Shown here in pieces: positions 13,166-25,776 of a stretch of DNA of 64,000 nt; position 1 is the stretch's first letter; each line of letters opens with the position of its first letter. The notes under the pieces are model-generated. The model saw nothing but the letters and a program-made list of their open reading frames with translations, was not told where the DNA came from and searched no databases. The DNA comes from Uloborus plumipes (Eukaryota; Arthropoda; Arachnida; Araneae; Uloboridae). Made by a program: the position numbers and the translations under genes. Where the stretch lies: positions 160,513-224,512 of the forward strand of contig JAXGGA010000472.1 in the NCBI GenBank assembly GCA_038373865.1, in the 5' to 3' direction.

Positions 13166-14669
13166 AAACAGCTAACATTGCTAAGGTCGTAGCTCAACTT
13201 ATCTGAGCCACAGTACACATACACTTTTTACTTGCGAAGAAAACGGGAGAGATATTTAAAACAAGTCAATACATTCACATGAGAAACGAGAAAAGAAAAT
13301 CCTGCTAAACGAGGCATAACTTAATTGAAATTATTCTCTTCACTGCGAAACATTTTAGCAAAGAGCGAGGGAATATAATAACAGGAGAAAAAAAATGCCA
13401 CCCACATTAAAAGGGTGATGCAGCTTCACCATTTGAATGCAATTAAAATAAGCCATGAAAATAGGGGCGAGGGGAAATGCATAATGGAAAGGAATTGCAA
13501 AAAGCTTTTCACTCTTAATTATTTAATTAATCCGACATTAATGCTCTAAGCCGACAAAAAATAGTCCTTCTAAAGTCTATTATTGCACTAGCTTAACTCT
13601 GCGTGACATCAACATGCTAGTTAAAGCCATTTTATTGCATCATAATGATTAGCGACTGTTTAAGTTTGATAAAGATTTACGATTTTTTTTTTTTAGTCTC
13701 TTAAACGAGAGCAAACAAAGCTTTGGAGAAAAGAAGCAGTTTGTTTCAGTACAGTAATTTATTTTATTGGTAAATCTCTTCTTAATATTAAAAAGAATAA
13801 TGTAAGTAATAATGTAAGGAGGCGATGAAGCTAAGAAGGATATTCATAGATTTTTAAAATCAAGTGAAGCAGTGGTATTTAAAATGATTGAAGCTGTTTT
13901 CTTTTCAAGAAAATATGCGTGATCAGATGGATTATCTAAACTAGTACTGAATTAATGGCACAAAAGTGCAAAATAAATTCGATAGCTTAAAATTTTAAAA
14001 TATGATTAGCGTATTTTTAAACAAAGGCGTGAACATTCGGGTAAGTTTATGATACTGTTTTTTTTATTCAATTAAATATTCTTTAATGTTACAGATCTAG
14101 AAGTTAGGATAGATCATTTGTGAGCGCAACAGATGTGAACAGTTTATATGCGCTCCTTCGTAACAGTAAGATGTTACTGCATAATAAGTCTAAAAATGTG
14201 TAAACATTTTCAATTTTTTCTATAATTAATTTATAAGCTTATATTTTAAAATTAATTTATATTTTAATTAATTTCTGAAAGGCTTTATAAATGAATAATT
14301 GGTCAACAAATTTATGTCACAAAATTGTTACATGAAGCAAAAAGACAAACCATTGCATTTAGTTTTTTAACATAAACTTCAAATCATTTTAAAAATATAT
14401 TATCATAATCTATATAAAGCGAAAAAGCAAATATCAATGAGGATAATCTTCATTGGATAAAATACTCCTTATAATATGCATTCGACTTAGTCTTTTCAAT
14501 AGCGTAGTTTTTTTTTTTTTCTTTTTTTTCAGTTTTCAAATGAAGTAGTTTATTGTATACGCTGAATTCTTTATAAAATTACTTTTTAAGAAACTGCAGG
14601 TCAGAATATGGTACTAAACTATAAAATGTAACTGTCTTCAGGTTCAAATATTTTCTTATTACACTTAAC
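13166..14669. other. AT-rich non-coding stretch
   Basis: No supported feature. It includes T-runs at about 13683-13694 and 14510-14530. Confidence 0.55.
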
Positions 14670-16140
14670 CAGGGCTCCCCTCCGCCTGTGGTCCGTGGAC
14701 CCTTTGAGCGTCCGCCAAACTTTAGTCGGGGGTCCGCGGCGAATCGGGAGGGAAGAAAAAGAAAAAAAAAACGGAAAACGATACGCAAAATAACTCTTTT
14801 GCTTTTCAAAACCAGAGTTTTCCATTTCAAAGTATAGAATAGCCCTTTATGTCCTACTCCTAGACATCCAAAGAGACAATGGTGCAAAATCATGTAGTCA
14901 AACCGCTTTCTGATTCGACAAAAACCGTAGAGTCTGTCGTTAATATGAATGTTTGGGCATAACTTCAGACTGCGCCTTGAAACCTAACTTCCAAGATACT
15001 CCCTCAGATAAGACCTTAATTTCAAGAATTGCCGGGAGACTTTACCTCTGATTAACATCACCAAAGATCGTCTGAATTAGTATTTTTTCAACTGTAATTT
15101 CAAAATATTTCTGGGGAAGCGTTCCGAACCTCAACTTTTCCTAACATCATCAAAGATCGCTACAATAGTGTTTTAGAGCTACAATTTCTAAAATATTCGA
15201 AGATCTTTCCCTGAACTCTTTCGTTACGAAAATGGCTGATCCAACTGCGTTTCCAACACTTCAAATTCGAAAAAATTCCTGGGCAAGCGCACAAATATTC
15301 CTCTTTCTTATCACCAAACTCTAAAAGGGCGTTTTTAACGGCGTTATTTTATAAATAGTCAAGAGTTATTTCTTAAAACTTCATTTTAAAAAAAAATCCA
15401 CAGGAGGGTCCTTGTACCTCCGTTAATCTAGTTGTAAACCAAAGATGGTCTAAAAGTGCGTTGTTAAAGTTACGATATTCAAAATTGCCAGATGTGTTTC
15501 CTTGAACCTACTTCTTCTCTTAACATTACTAAAAATGACCAACAGTAGCGTTTTTCAACCTTAAATTCGAGAAATTTTTTAGTTGTGTGTGCCCCTGAAA
15601 CTCCTCAATATCGCCACAAATCGTCTAAAATTGCGTTTATATATATTTTTTTAAACTACAGTTCATGAAAAAATCCAGGGTAGAACTTTCTGACCCTTTA
15701 TACTTGAGCGAAACCTGCACGAAGGTTCTTATTATAAATGTAAAAGGGCAGTTCAACTATTGTCTTTGTTATAAAAAGATATTTTTGAAAAGTTAACTTT
15801 CTTTTATATATTCACAAAATGTTAATTTGAATATTTATGACTTTGAGATTACGTGCAAAATTTAGCTGAACTTGTCTTTGCCCCACAAAAGTAACCGCAC
15901 TTTTATTGTATGAGTTAAAATTTGCAAACTTATTTACTTTGAGGGGAAGGGGGATTTTTAACTTTGAGAAAAAACTGAATTTTCACCTAGGGGAAAATCT
16001 TGTAAATTGACTAGTTGATTTGATACAATTCAGTTCACTATGAACAAAAAGTATCTATGCAGTTTCTTTAATGATAGGGGTCCACACTCAACCTCGATCC
16101 AGAAAAGGGGTCAGCTACCTAAAAATTTTTGGAAGCCCAG
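14670..16140. mobile_element. hAT-like element carrying an internal tandem array
   Basis: The left end is CAGGGCTCCCCTCCGCC followed by GTGGTCCGTGGACC. The reverse complement of the right end reads CTGGGCTTCCAAAAATTTTT. Both match the style of hAT ends, but the candidate 8-bp duplications (CACTTAAC and CAGTATAG) match at only 4 of 8, so the exact right boundary is uncertain. The interior holds the degenerate array annotated at 14950-15700 and no transposase frame. The segment near the right end, GGGGTCCACACTC, may mirror the GGTCCGTGGACC block at the left. Confidence 0.5.
14950..15700 (+). repeat. degenerate ~90-bp tandem array, about 7 units
   Basis: A recurring anchor resembling AATTGCGTTTTTAGAACTTC, followed by CAATTTCAAAAATTT, a G-rich step and a C/T-rich step, recurs at about 15072, 15161, 15240, 15323, 15450, 15540 and 15621. 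Units are strongly diverged, with irregular spacing of 80-125 bp, and all have the same orientation. The same unit recurs at about 21.66-22.12 and 23.57-24.47 kb. Confidence 0.7.
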
Positions 16141-19100
16141 CAGTATAGTTTAAATTTCTCTTAGCATCTGCTACAAAACCTTCGAAGAGATGGCCATGTA
16201 TATGCCTTATTTTAAGCAATTTTATTAATTTATTTAGTTATTTATTTCTGAAATACGATGATTGTCGTTCCTGAAAATAGTTCATAGGTACATATTATAA
16301 ACATACTCAACTTCAGTTTTGATCTTTATTTTTTTCTGTAAATGTATCTTGAATAAATACAAATAATGTAGAAATATTCGGTTACTGAAGATCTGCGGAG
16401 CGACTCAAATGTAAAATTCGAGTCTTCTAAGAATTTTTTTTTTTTTCTGCCTTTTTATAAACGAAATGAACATATTTTCGGATATAAGACTTATACGACT
16501 TTCGTTTTACGTCGAAAAATAAGTAAAAAATTGAAAAAAAGAAGCATAAAATGATCACTTTTTAGGAGTAAAAAAATATTTTTGGCACACTAAAGGCCCT
16601 AAGTCTTCAAGTATTCATGTTTTGTAATTTTCATCCCTCTAGCCCTTCAGGAAATATGAATGGTTAACAAAAGGCCCCCTTCACGTCTAAATCAAAATAA
16701 TTTCTTCGCAACAGTCGGAAACGAAAAAGGGGGGGGGGGCGGCCATTTTCTAAAAGTTGTGGCGGGTGAGGAAAAAACGGTTGGCATATATAGATTCAGT
16801 GAGTTGTTTTACATAAGACTCAGGAAGGATAGCGTCAGAAGCATTTACAAAGGTTTTCTGCCGCTCAGTATAATTAGTTAACTGTCAGAACATCTGAAGA
16901 ATATCAATACATTGAGAGAAAAAAAGCAATCCTTGACTGCTCAAGAAAACAATCAATATGTTTCATTACGTGTAAAGAATGCTGAAACAATAGCTGAACA
17001 TACAAGAAACAGGACTGAGCTCGAGAATAAAATATGCTTTTTTTAGTTGTAATAAAAAGTATCACACTTAAGTTTGAATGCGTTAAAAGAACACTAAAAA
17101 AAACATCCACAGAGTCCTTAAAAAATGTGTGTTTTAATGCAAATAAGAATTGAAAACCACTACCGTCCTTTTGTTTTCTCACTGGAAATGACACGTATGT
17201 CGAGCGTAACAATTTTTGCTCAAAAGTCTTATTTAATGCATGTATTTGATTGGAATTATGCATAAAAAACGCATAAGCAACATCCCCATATTTCTTTTGC
17301 TTTTCATTTTTAGGCAATATTTATATACTTAATAAAATATTTAATTATTTCGTTCCTACTGCTTTGTTTTTGTACTTACAAAAATAATCAATTTTTCAGG
17401 ACGAGACAGATTTCTTCTTTCGTTTCACTTCATTTCAGCTATTATCAAAATTGAATTATGCGCTTCAGAAGTAGTAAGTAAATTAATACAGAAAAAATGT
17501 CAAAAGTTTGGTCGTTATTTCTCGCAAGAAAATTGCGAAAAGTTGAATCAAAATTGCTGGCTTAAAATATAGTTGAGATTTTCCTTTGGAAGTCTAAAAA
17601 AAAAAATTGGTCATATATTTTTCACCCACTTTAGATTATTAACGAATTCAAATTCGAAATTTAGATTTAATATTTCATCTTCTACGATTATTTTCTATTT
17701 TTCGATGAGTTGTATTATAATAAACGCAAGTAATAAAATACCATGTAATAAATTATATCGTTGACATTTTAAAAACATATTTCACATCATTAAATTACTG
17801 TGAAAATATTTATTCAAATAGCATTATTATATGTTTTGGAAATTTCAAAGGACAAGTAAATATTAAATACTAATAGACAATGTATTCAAACCAACTTTTC
17901 AAAGAATTTGCTGTCTTTTTATCTATACAATATCAGTGGCAAAAAATTCCCCCGTTGTCGGCAAAAAAAAAAAAAAAACATTTAGCCCCCTTCCCAGAAA
18001 AATTACACTTAAAGAAAAAGAAAGATCTTTGAATATCTTCTTGTTGAGCACGAACGCTTTGCACGGGTTAGCTAGCAAAATAACAATAACGAAAAAAATA
18101 GGGAAAAAAAAGAAGAATAGAGAAAAAAGATAAAATACAAATGAAAGATGAGACTTAGTACTGGGCTTTATCTACAAATACTATTTATGAAACACGGTCG
18201 ATATGCTAAGCATTTTTTATGAGGAGCAATATATTTGCTAACAGAGTAACAACGTTGCTTAGGGTATTTAATGGAGTATCATAGATTAACCTTTTTCTTT
18301 TTTTTTCTTCTTTTTTTTTAAGTATCAATAAAAGCCTATGCTATTACAAGATAGAGTGTCAAAATAACCTGGTAGTTACATTAAAAGTTACCGAAATTTC
18401 AAATGTAATTTTTCACTTATTTTGTACAATAAGTACTTGTTTTTGCTCTGTATCTCAAAAGTACACGATGTTAAATGAAGTAATATTATAAAAGCGGCAA
18501 ATTTTGTAAAATAGAAAATGAAAAATTACTCGTTTTACTATCATTGATTTCCGTTTCAGAAAACTCACCTCAGTACTAATTATTCTCCCAACTTATCTAT
18601 TGCCAAAATTAATTTTTAAATCATAATATCCAACTCAATGAGCTCAAAACGCTATTAGGATTAAATATTTGAACGAGCCTATTAGAAATTACCGCTCCCC
18701 TCTAGTTGAAAAGTTCTGAGCCTGATCCAAAAACTGCCACATGAAATTCAACCAAACAGCCCATTTAAGATATAATTTATTCTCTTCGAGAATCATTAGA
18801 AAAACGTCAGGTGATTAACAGATATCGTGAAACTTCTGAGTAATTTTGAAGAATTCCGAAATAAATTTCTTATTTTGTTCCGAAGTATAAGTCTTCAAAT
18901 GTCTGAGAGCACATTGTGTGTATATAATATATATTTTTCGTGTGATCTCTCTCGAACTGCACATTTGCCGTCCTTCCATTTTTAATAAGTCAATTTGCGC
19001 CCGCTTATTATCCTTTCATCGCTAGTAAGAAAAATTCATTACCATTATTCTGTCATTAGAAGGATCGTTTACGTAGGTGTACTCATTTATTTTTCGTCGG

Positions 19101-21540
19101 CAGTAGTTCCGCTCGGGCAGTCACTTTTTTGCATATCCTAAGTGGATTTCAAGGAACTACAACAAATGAATGCAAAAAGAATGAAATACACACGACACAC
19201 GACATAATTATACTTGCTGTGCAGAGGCATTCGGCAAAGGGTGGTTGCATTGAGACAAATATGTATTTTTTGGAAATGAAAAAAGCATTTAAATCCTAAT
19301 TGTTTATAACAAAAATGTAAGCATTTAAAATACTTTTTCAGAAGAGTCTCAGAAGTTATTTGGCTACTCAGAGAAATAATTGAAATTTTTACCATTGAAA
19401 CAGAAAATTAAGTGTAGAAAAACTAGCAGCCAGTTTTATGTCATTTTATTAGGGTAAGAATATCCACTAATTTTCCATTTTTTTAACTTAAATATAACGG
19501 TGCCTAAACATGCTGCTACATCTAAAGCTTATGAAAATTCGGAAACGAAAAGGAAACTTTCTTGCAATCAAAACTTTTTTGGACATGGTAAAAAGTATTT
19601 TGTTTGACAAACTTTTTTTTTTCTTTCAAGCTATCGCATAAATTTATTTCTTTATGTAGGAAGCAGTAATATGTAGTCATAGAATGGTTTTAAACAGTGG
19701 GAGAGATGTTTGCAAGAATCTAAAATAATAATGTATGTTTATCAAAAAGTTTCATACCTGCACTTTTTGAAAACGTGAAATTCAGACTAACGTGGGGGAT
19801 CCCTCCCGTATAATCCAAGACTTCACTATATTATGTTTCATAAACTTTTTGTAATCTAAATAATTTAACAATGTACGAGCATTCCAAAAATAGTACTCAC
19901 AATTTAAAAAAGGTCTTAAAAAACATACAACAACCGAATATTGTTCCGCCACAAGCACTTGGAAAAAGTGCCCGACTGCGGAGACCTAAAAGAGAGACAG
20001 TAAAATCAGTTACGAAGAACTTCGAAGAGTCACAAGTTTTATTTGTTGCAATCAGAATTTGGTTGATAGAAAATTCACACAATGTAATGATTATTAAAAC
20101 AGGACTGAATATTTTTATTCGCTAAAACAAATATTTCATTGTAATGAAATTTTACTGTAACTCTACTAGTTCTTCATTACATCTTTCTTCTAAAACACGA
20201 ACTTTCTTTTCTTTTTTTAATTAATGTGGATTCTTTTCTATCTTTAGTTAAATATTATACAATGGCGCCATCCTTGGCTTACTTCTACCTAATGAACAGC
20301 ATTATGTCCCAACATCGCAGGAAACGATGCAGTATATGCGCAGTTAAAATTAGACAGGTGTTATAATACTTAAGAAGGATAATGCAACACGTGTGTTGAA
20401 GATTTCCATCCTATATCATCAATAGCTTAGATCATGTAGATGCACTGGTTCAGTATTCAGATTGTTTCGTTTGCCATTCGATTTTCACACAAATACTCAA
20501 ATAAACTCTAATTTATGTATCTAGTGTCGTCTATATTCCTAAATTATCTTTAACATTATTTTATTTGGGGGGGGGAGGAGAAATGTTTTAAGTTTTAAAA
20601 AATTGTACTGTTTTAAGACAAAAATTAGCAGGGGAATGTAGGACAAAATGAAATGGAAAAATATTTTCACAGTTTGCAGCGCCAACTATCTAGCATTATA
20701 TTAACGAAGTTCCCAAACACATAGTTAATTCCAGTCGAAAAATAAATAGCTCTACAGATCAAAGAAAATAATAATGCAAGTCTTTTTCGAAATTCAATAC
20801 ACATATTGTAATATTTCGTGGTTTATCAAAACTATTTTGCGTTATTATAAAATAATAAAGTTCCTGTCATTATTATTTTAAGAATAATTAAAATCAAATT
20901 AGGTCCAATATAGTACCTATTTACCTCATATTAAGTATGTTTCAATTTTAAATGTTCAATGAAGTTTTACAAGTGCTGAGTGATAAGTGAAACAGTTCAT
21001 TTCATTCAATTAATCGTTCATTTACTAAATAAATTACATATTTCTTCATTTATTAATTTATACTTTATATTACTTATTAATTTACTTATTCGTTCATTCA
21101 CTATTTTAGTCACCTATTTAATTTTTTATCGCTTTATTTTTAATTCTTTTATTTAGATATTCATTCGCTGAAAAATATTTTTAATAATAATATAGAAAAT
21201 ATTTTATTTCAAAAATTTTATTTTTCAATTTGCCCATATTTTTTCAAGTGAAAATTGTCCACCTTTTTTTGAAAGCGCAAAATAACTGCTAAAAATTAAA
21301 AATATATTTCAGCACAAGCTGTAATAAAAAAATACATTATTCATTCTTTAAGAGTAATAATTTTCTACAGAAATGTCCCGTTTATTCTTTTAAAACAGTT
21401 ATCCTAACACTATTTCACTTCACCCCACATTCCTTTACAAACAAAATTTATAATTTCAATATCGTCTTGCCTCAACTCTTCCCCCTTGACCTTGATGACT
21501 TGTAAATATGACACACGAGACAGTTTATAAACTGGTTTTA
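16141..21540. other. AT-rich non-coding stretch
   Basis: No gene is supported. The longest open frame in the window (137 codons, minus, 16904-17317) lies here, but it has no recognisable domain and no usable splice context. Homopolymers are frequent: a G-run at about 16730-16739, T-runs at about 18296-18320, and a G-run at about 20569-20577. A region of degenerate ATTT/ATTC repeats covers about 20990-21170. A less AT-rich patch at 19940-20040 encodes a basic open stretch (ALGKSARLRRPKRETVKSV) without clear splice sites. Confidence 0.5.
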
Positions 21541-21659
21541 GTGTTTCACACAAGATGGCGCTGAATCATTTGAGCGTTAGTTCTGTTAGTTATATCAGGA
21601 TCATTTGGCCGGGCCATCACCACGTTGCCAACAGACAGGAGGGAAGTGTCGAAAAAACT

Positions 21660-22120
21660 GCCGGACCCTGAAAGTTTTAAATAATAGCTACCATCGCACG
21701 TTTAGAATTTCTATTTTGAAAGTTTTTCAGTTGTGAACATTTGAATCTCTTCTCCCTTAACACTAAAAGTCGTCTGAAATTTCCGTTTTACAACTGTAAT
21801 TTGGCAAAAATTTCGGGGGTCCTGGGTCTCTTCGTAACTGTACACTATTCCTAACATCTACAACAATTGCGTTTTCAAAGTCAAAATTTCAAAAAATGTT
21901 AAGAAAAGTACTCTCGTACCTCATCACTTCCTAACTTTACCCAAGAGCTTCCAAAAAAATGTATTTTAAAGTTTACAACTCAGAAAAAAAACTCCGGGAT
22001 TACCCCCCGAATCGCTCTTACCATTAATATCACCAAATAATGTCTACATATTGTCTACAACTGCGTTTTCGGAACTACAATTTCAAAAAAAAAATTCGTG
22101 GATGAGCCGCCGAACGAACG
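21660..22120 (+). repeat. degenerate ~90-bp tandem array, about 5 units
   Basis: Anchors of the type GCGTTTTxxAACTxxAATTTC are seen at about 21689, 21774, 21863, 21953 and 22055. Each is followed by an A-rich then G-rich segment and by a block resembling CATCACCAAATAATGTCTAC. The unit is the one present in the arrays at 14.95 and 23.57 kb, in the same orientation. No transposon ends could be assigned around this copy. Confidence 0.65.
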
Positions 22121-23261
22121 AATGAGACTTTATAAACGATTAATAAAAATTAACTTCGCAGAATCTTCAAACAATGAACACTTGATCAACAACAGCTGCA
22201 CTCCTCTACTAACGTTTTGATTATTTCAGAAGAGTCTAAGTGGATTTTTAAGAGTTAAATATTGATACATACGTATGCATAAAGTCTTGAGAAGCTTTGA
22301 TAAATCCCCAATTCAGCATTAATTAATCACTGCTATTACTAAACTGCAGTTATGAATAAAAATGGTAAACATTCGCTTACTCAAACAACCATTGGGGGGG
22401 GGGGGGGGAGAGAATACGCAAATCTTTTCAATATACTTTCATGTAAACAAACAATAAGGCCTAACTATTTCTTGCTGGAAACATTCAGCTACAAAATATC
22501 TTTATAAATAACAGAGAAAATTGAAAACATCTCATCTTGAACTACAGAGTTTACTACACAAACAAAATAGTGACAGATTACAATAATAACACATTTCCTC
22601 ATATCTCACACAAAAGAATTCAGCGAGGAACATTCCGGTTGGTTCACTAGCGTCTATTGATCCGGACTTGCTACAAACTAAATGTTAAGGTTAAATTTTA
22701 AAATATATTACTTCCAAGATTATCAGATCGATAAGGTACAAAAGCTGTTGGTCTCAGAAGCCAAGATATCCTTAAGGCATGATATGTATAGACATTTGAG
22801 TAAACATACTGCAGTTTTTCAATTCTTTTTCTTATTTATGAGAAACGGAAATATTTTAAAGTGTTTATTTCCTTTTATTGAAGTAGCCATCATATTACTT
22901 TCTGTCCACTTTTCTCTTATTCATTTCTGTCACAAGATATTATCTGTGTGTGTGTGTGAAGTTTAATATACTTGTCGCTGTTTTCATTCCATCGAGGAAA
23001 ATCAACAAAGAAATGTTATAGAATTTTCAGAACTGAATTTTTTGATTTAGAGATTTCTAGAAAGCTATTTTAAAGCAACTTTAATTTGCATAATAATGGC
23101 GATTACTATGCTACAACCATCGCTACGTTTTCTGCGGAATTTGTTGCTCTTTTGCAAGAAAATATTATGTTCACAAAAATGACCAACTTAAAAGCTTTGT
23201 TAAAGTGAATATTATTCCTCAGTTCTCAGGAAAAGCATTTTTAGCTAAGTTTTGCTTGTTT
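22121..23261. other. AT-rich non-coding stretch
   Basis: It holds a 15-base G-run at 22394-22408 and a short (GT) run at about 22944-22956. No other feature is supported. Confidence 0.55.
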
Positions 23262-25138
23262 TTTACGGGCAGTGTTTCTTTCAGACATCTTTCAAGGGGG
23301 GCACTGCCCTCCCGGAAAAGTCAACTGGCTCCTCGAGAGAAATCTCAGTTTACACTAGCACACATACACACAAAAGAATAACAAAAGAAATAAATCAATA
23401 GGTGAAAATAATCAATAAACAAACAAGTATAAAAATAAATAAAAGCTTTAAAACATATATCGTATTTGTATGTGTGGGGGGGGGGGGTACTCAAAGATGG
23501 CCTGCAATTGTATCTTAGGACATCAGTTTCAGAAAAATACCGGAAAAGAATTTGCAAACCTTATCCTTTTTCCATTGACATCAAAAATCGCCTACAGCTG
23601 TGCCTTTTGTTTTAAAAGTGGGATGGAGATTTAAATTTCAAAACACTTCCAGCGAGAGTACTGAATTGCATTAATATTCATAATGTTATAAAAGTGTCTA
23701 GAATTGCGTTTTTTAGAACTTCAATTTTTAAAAATTTTAAAATTCTAATTTTTCTCTACAAATTTGGAAAATTATGGGAGACGGAAGTCCGCGGACATTA
23801 TCCTTTCCCTTATCGACCATAAAAGGACTTACTATTGCGATTCCAGGATTTTAATCTCAAAAATTTTAAAAGGTAAAGTCCTAAACCCACCCCTTTCTCT
23901 GATGGCATCAAAAAGCACTAAAATTGTGTTTAATGTTTCAATTTCAAAATCTTTTCCGGGGTAGAGTTCCGAACTCGAACCCTAACGTCATCAGAGACGG
24001 CTTACATTCTCCTTTTCAGGACTTCAATTTCGGAAAAGTTCCAAAAGAGTTTCACAGACCACATTTATCTCCCCTATCTAATCAAACATAGCTTACAATT
24101 TCGCGTTTAGAACTCAAATTTCGACTTTATTTTCTTGAAGAGAGTTTCAAAACCTGTCCCTTTCTACTCTTCATCACACATACCAACAATTGCGTTTTTA
24201 GAACTTCAGTTAAATGTGGCAATTTCAGCAAAAAAAAATGTGGGGAAGAATCCGTGACCCCCTCCTCCTAGTTATCGGGGCCTTACCTTAAATATCATCT
24301 CAGATGACCAACAATTGCGTATTTACAGCTCCAATACTGAAATATTTTGAGGGTGGTGTCTTGAACTTTATCCCTTACCGAACGTCATCAACGAACCTAT
24401 ACATTGTGTATTTAGGGCTTCAAGTTGGGAATTTTTCTTTGGGAATGCCTCCAGATTACCCTTAACGTTTTTTAATATCTAACAAAATTTTGTTTTGGGA
24501 ATAAACAAGTTTTTTGGAGTTTGTTTCGAAAAATTACCAGGCGGAAAACTAAGTTTTTTAAACATTTATTGTCTCTCCAATGGGAATGGTGGCCATGAAA
24601 AATTATTTAGGGAGGGGCTTACCAATCATTAAGATAAATTTACGAATTGATGTTACAAAAGAGAAATTTTTTATAAAAGAAAGCGATTTTTTATTAAATA
24701 AGAAATTTTTAAATTATTTCGGAGGGGAGGAGAGGTTGTCAACATCCACTCCCTTTAATACGCCCTTGGCAACTGCGGATCCAGCTTTGGTGGAGTTCAC
24801 TGTTCAAAAAAGAGGGGGGGGGGGGGGGCAAAGTAAAATTTTAAGGGTCAAATTGTGGGAGGGTTGACCAAATTTATCGAAATCCAGCTAGCTTTTGTTT
24901 TTGGAGGAGATCAATATAAGAAAGGGGGGTGGAAGGCAAAACTACAATTTTAGATCTCAAATTTAGTGGGAGGGGGGCAAACTTATCGAAAAAGTCTCCG
25001 AAATGCAGTTTTAGGCTATTTTTGCCACCCCCCCCCCCGACCCGCTGGATTCGCGCCTATCTTTGTGCCCCTACGGATTTTCAAAGTGCCCCCCCCCCCC
25101 CGCGGAGCAAAATGTCTGAAAGAAACACTGTTTACGGG
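23262..25138. mobile_element. hAT-type element, 1,861 bp, with internal tandem array
   Basis: The body spans 23270-25130. Terminal inverted repeats begin CAGTGTTTCTTTCAGACAT and match perfectly over 19 bp. The flanking 8-bp duplications are identical (TTTACGGG at 23262-23269 and 25131-25138), so the boundaries are firm and the insertion is fairly young. There is no transposase frame. The interior is a degenerate tandem array (23570-24470), then G-rich and C-rich segments with runs at about 24816-24828, 25027-25038 and 25090-25101. Overlapping open frames at 24929-25184 are by-products of the G/C runs. This is the best-defined hAT copy in the window. Confidence 0.93.
23570..24470 (+). repeat. 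degenerate ~90-bp tandem array, about 8 units
   Basis: Anchors such as AATTGCGTTTTTTAGAACTT occur at about 23701, 23833, 23922, 24007, 24094, 24187, 24310 and 24403. Most are followed by a G-rich motif (TTTTCCGGGGTAGAG type), a C/T-rich motif and ATCATCAGAGA/CATCAACGAA-type linkers. Spacing is mostly 85-95 bp with two longer units. It lies wholly inside the hAT element at 23270-25130. Confidence 0.75.
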
Positions 25139-25309
25139 CACAATGACTGCAGTGAATTACAAACTTAGAAAGGCAAAATGCTAGCAAAACAATCTGGAGA
25201 GCATACAATTTACCCTTTGGGTACAATGAACCCTTTAGGTTCGGGTAAGACTCGTCATCTGCTTACTTGAGCCAAGTTACGATGGACGAGTCCGATTCGT
25301 CATTTGAAT

Positions 25310-25776
25310 TTAACACGTTGGCTGTCACACTACTGTCTGTTTGAATATTGTGCGCCTGGCAGCCACGAACGCTTCCATTTGAAAAAGGGGAGATTGGTTT
25401 AGTATATGCACTTCCCGATGCCTTCAGCTTTTGTTCGCTTGCTACTTCCTCGTTGCATTTCCCCCCTATTTCGAGAAAGTCAGAAAAGACTTGGCGCGTG
25501 CGCAGATGCGACGGAGGTCGCACGAAAAAAATTTAGACCGTACCAGATGATCCGAAGTACGTCATTTTAGCTGACGGAATCGACTTTGAGTTAGCTCGTG
25601 GATGATAAATTTATCGTTTTCGTACAGATATGGATTTCTGTGTAGTACACTGACATCAATATAGATATTTGGCTTCCTTGAGGAGGTACCAGTAAATCAA
25701 AACTGGCTGATTAAAACAGTTTTCATCCCAGCTCATGTGGTACGATTTTTTCTTCGCTTGGCAGTCAATGTGTTAA
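25310..25776. mobile_element. piggyBac-like miniature element, 459 bp
   Basis: The body spans 25314-25772 between two TTAA tetranucleotides (25310-25313 and 25773-25776). The left end is CACGTTGGCTGTCA and the reverse complement of the right end is CACATTGACTGCCA, matching at 11 of 14. A TTAA target with short inverted repeats is the piggyBac superfamily signature. The interior is noticeably GC-richer than the surroundings. The minus-strand open frame at 25263-25523 crosses the left terminus, so it is unlikely to be a host gene. No transposase is present. Confidence 0.72.

Noticed and set aside
16904..17317. Longest open frame in the window, 137 codons, minus strand
   Set aside because: No recognisable domain, composition tracks the local AT-rich DNA, no splice context, and one frame of this length is not surprising by chance across both strands of 64 kb.
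24580..24867. 95-codon plus-strand frame
   Set aside because: Inside the hAT element, ending in a G-run, with no transposase motif.
24929..25184. Two overlapping proline/glycine-rich frames
   Set aside because: They are generated by G- and C-runs near the right end of the hAT element and cross its terminus.
25263..25523. 86-codon minus-strand frame
   Set aside because: It crosses the TTAA border of the piggyBac-like element, so it is not a preserved gene of either the host or the element.
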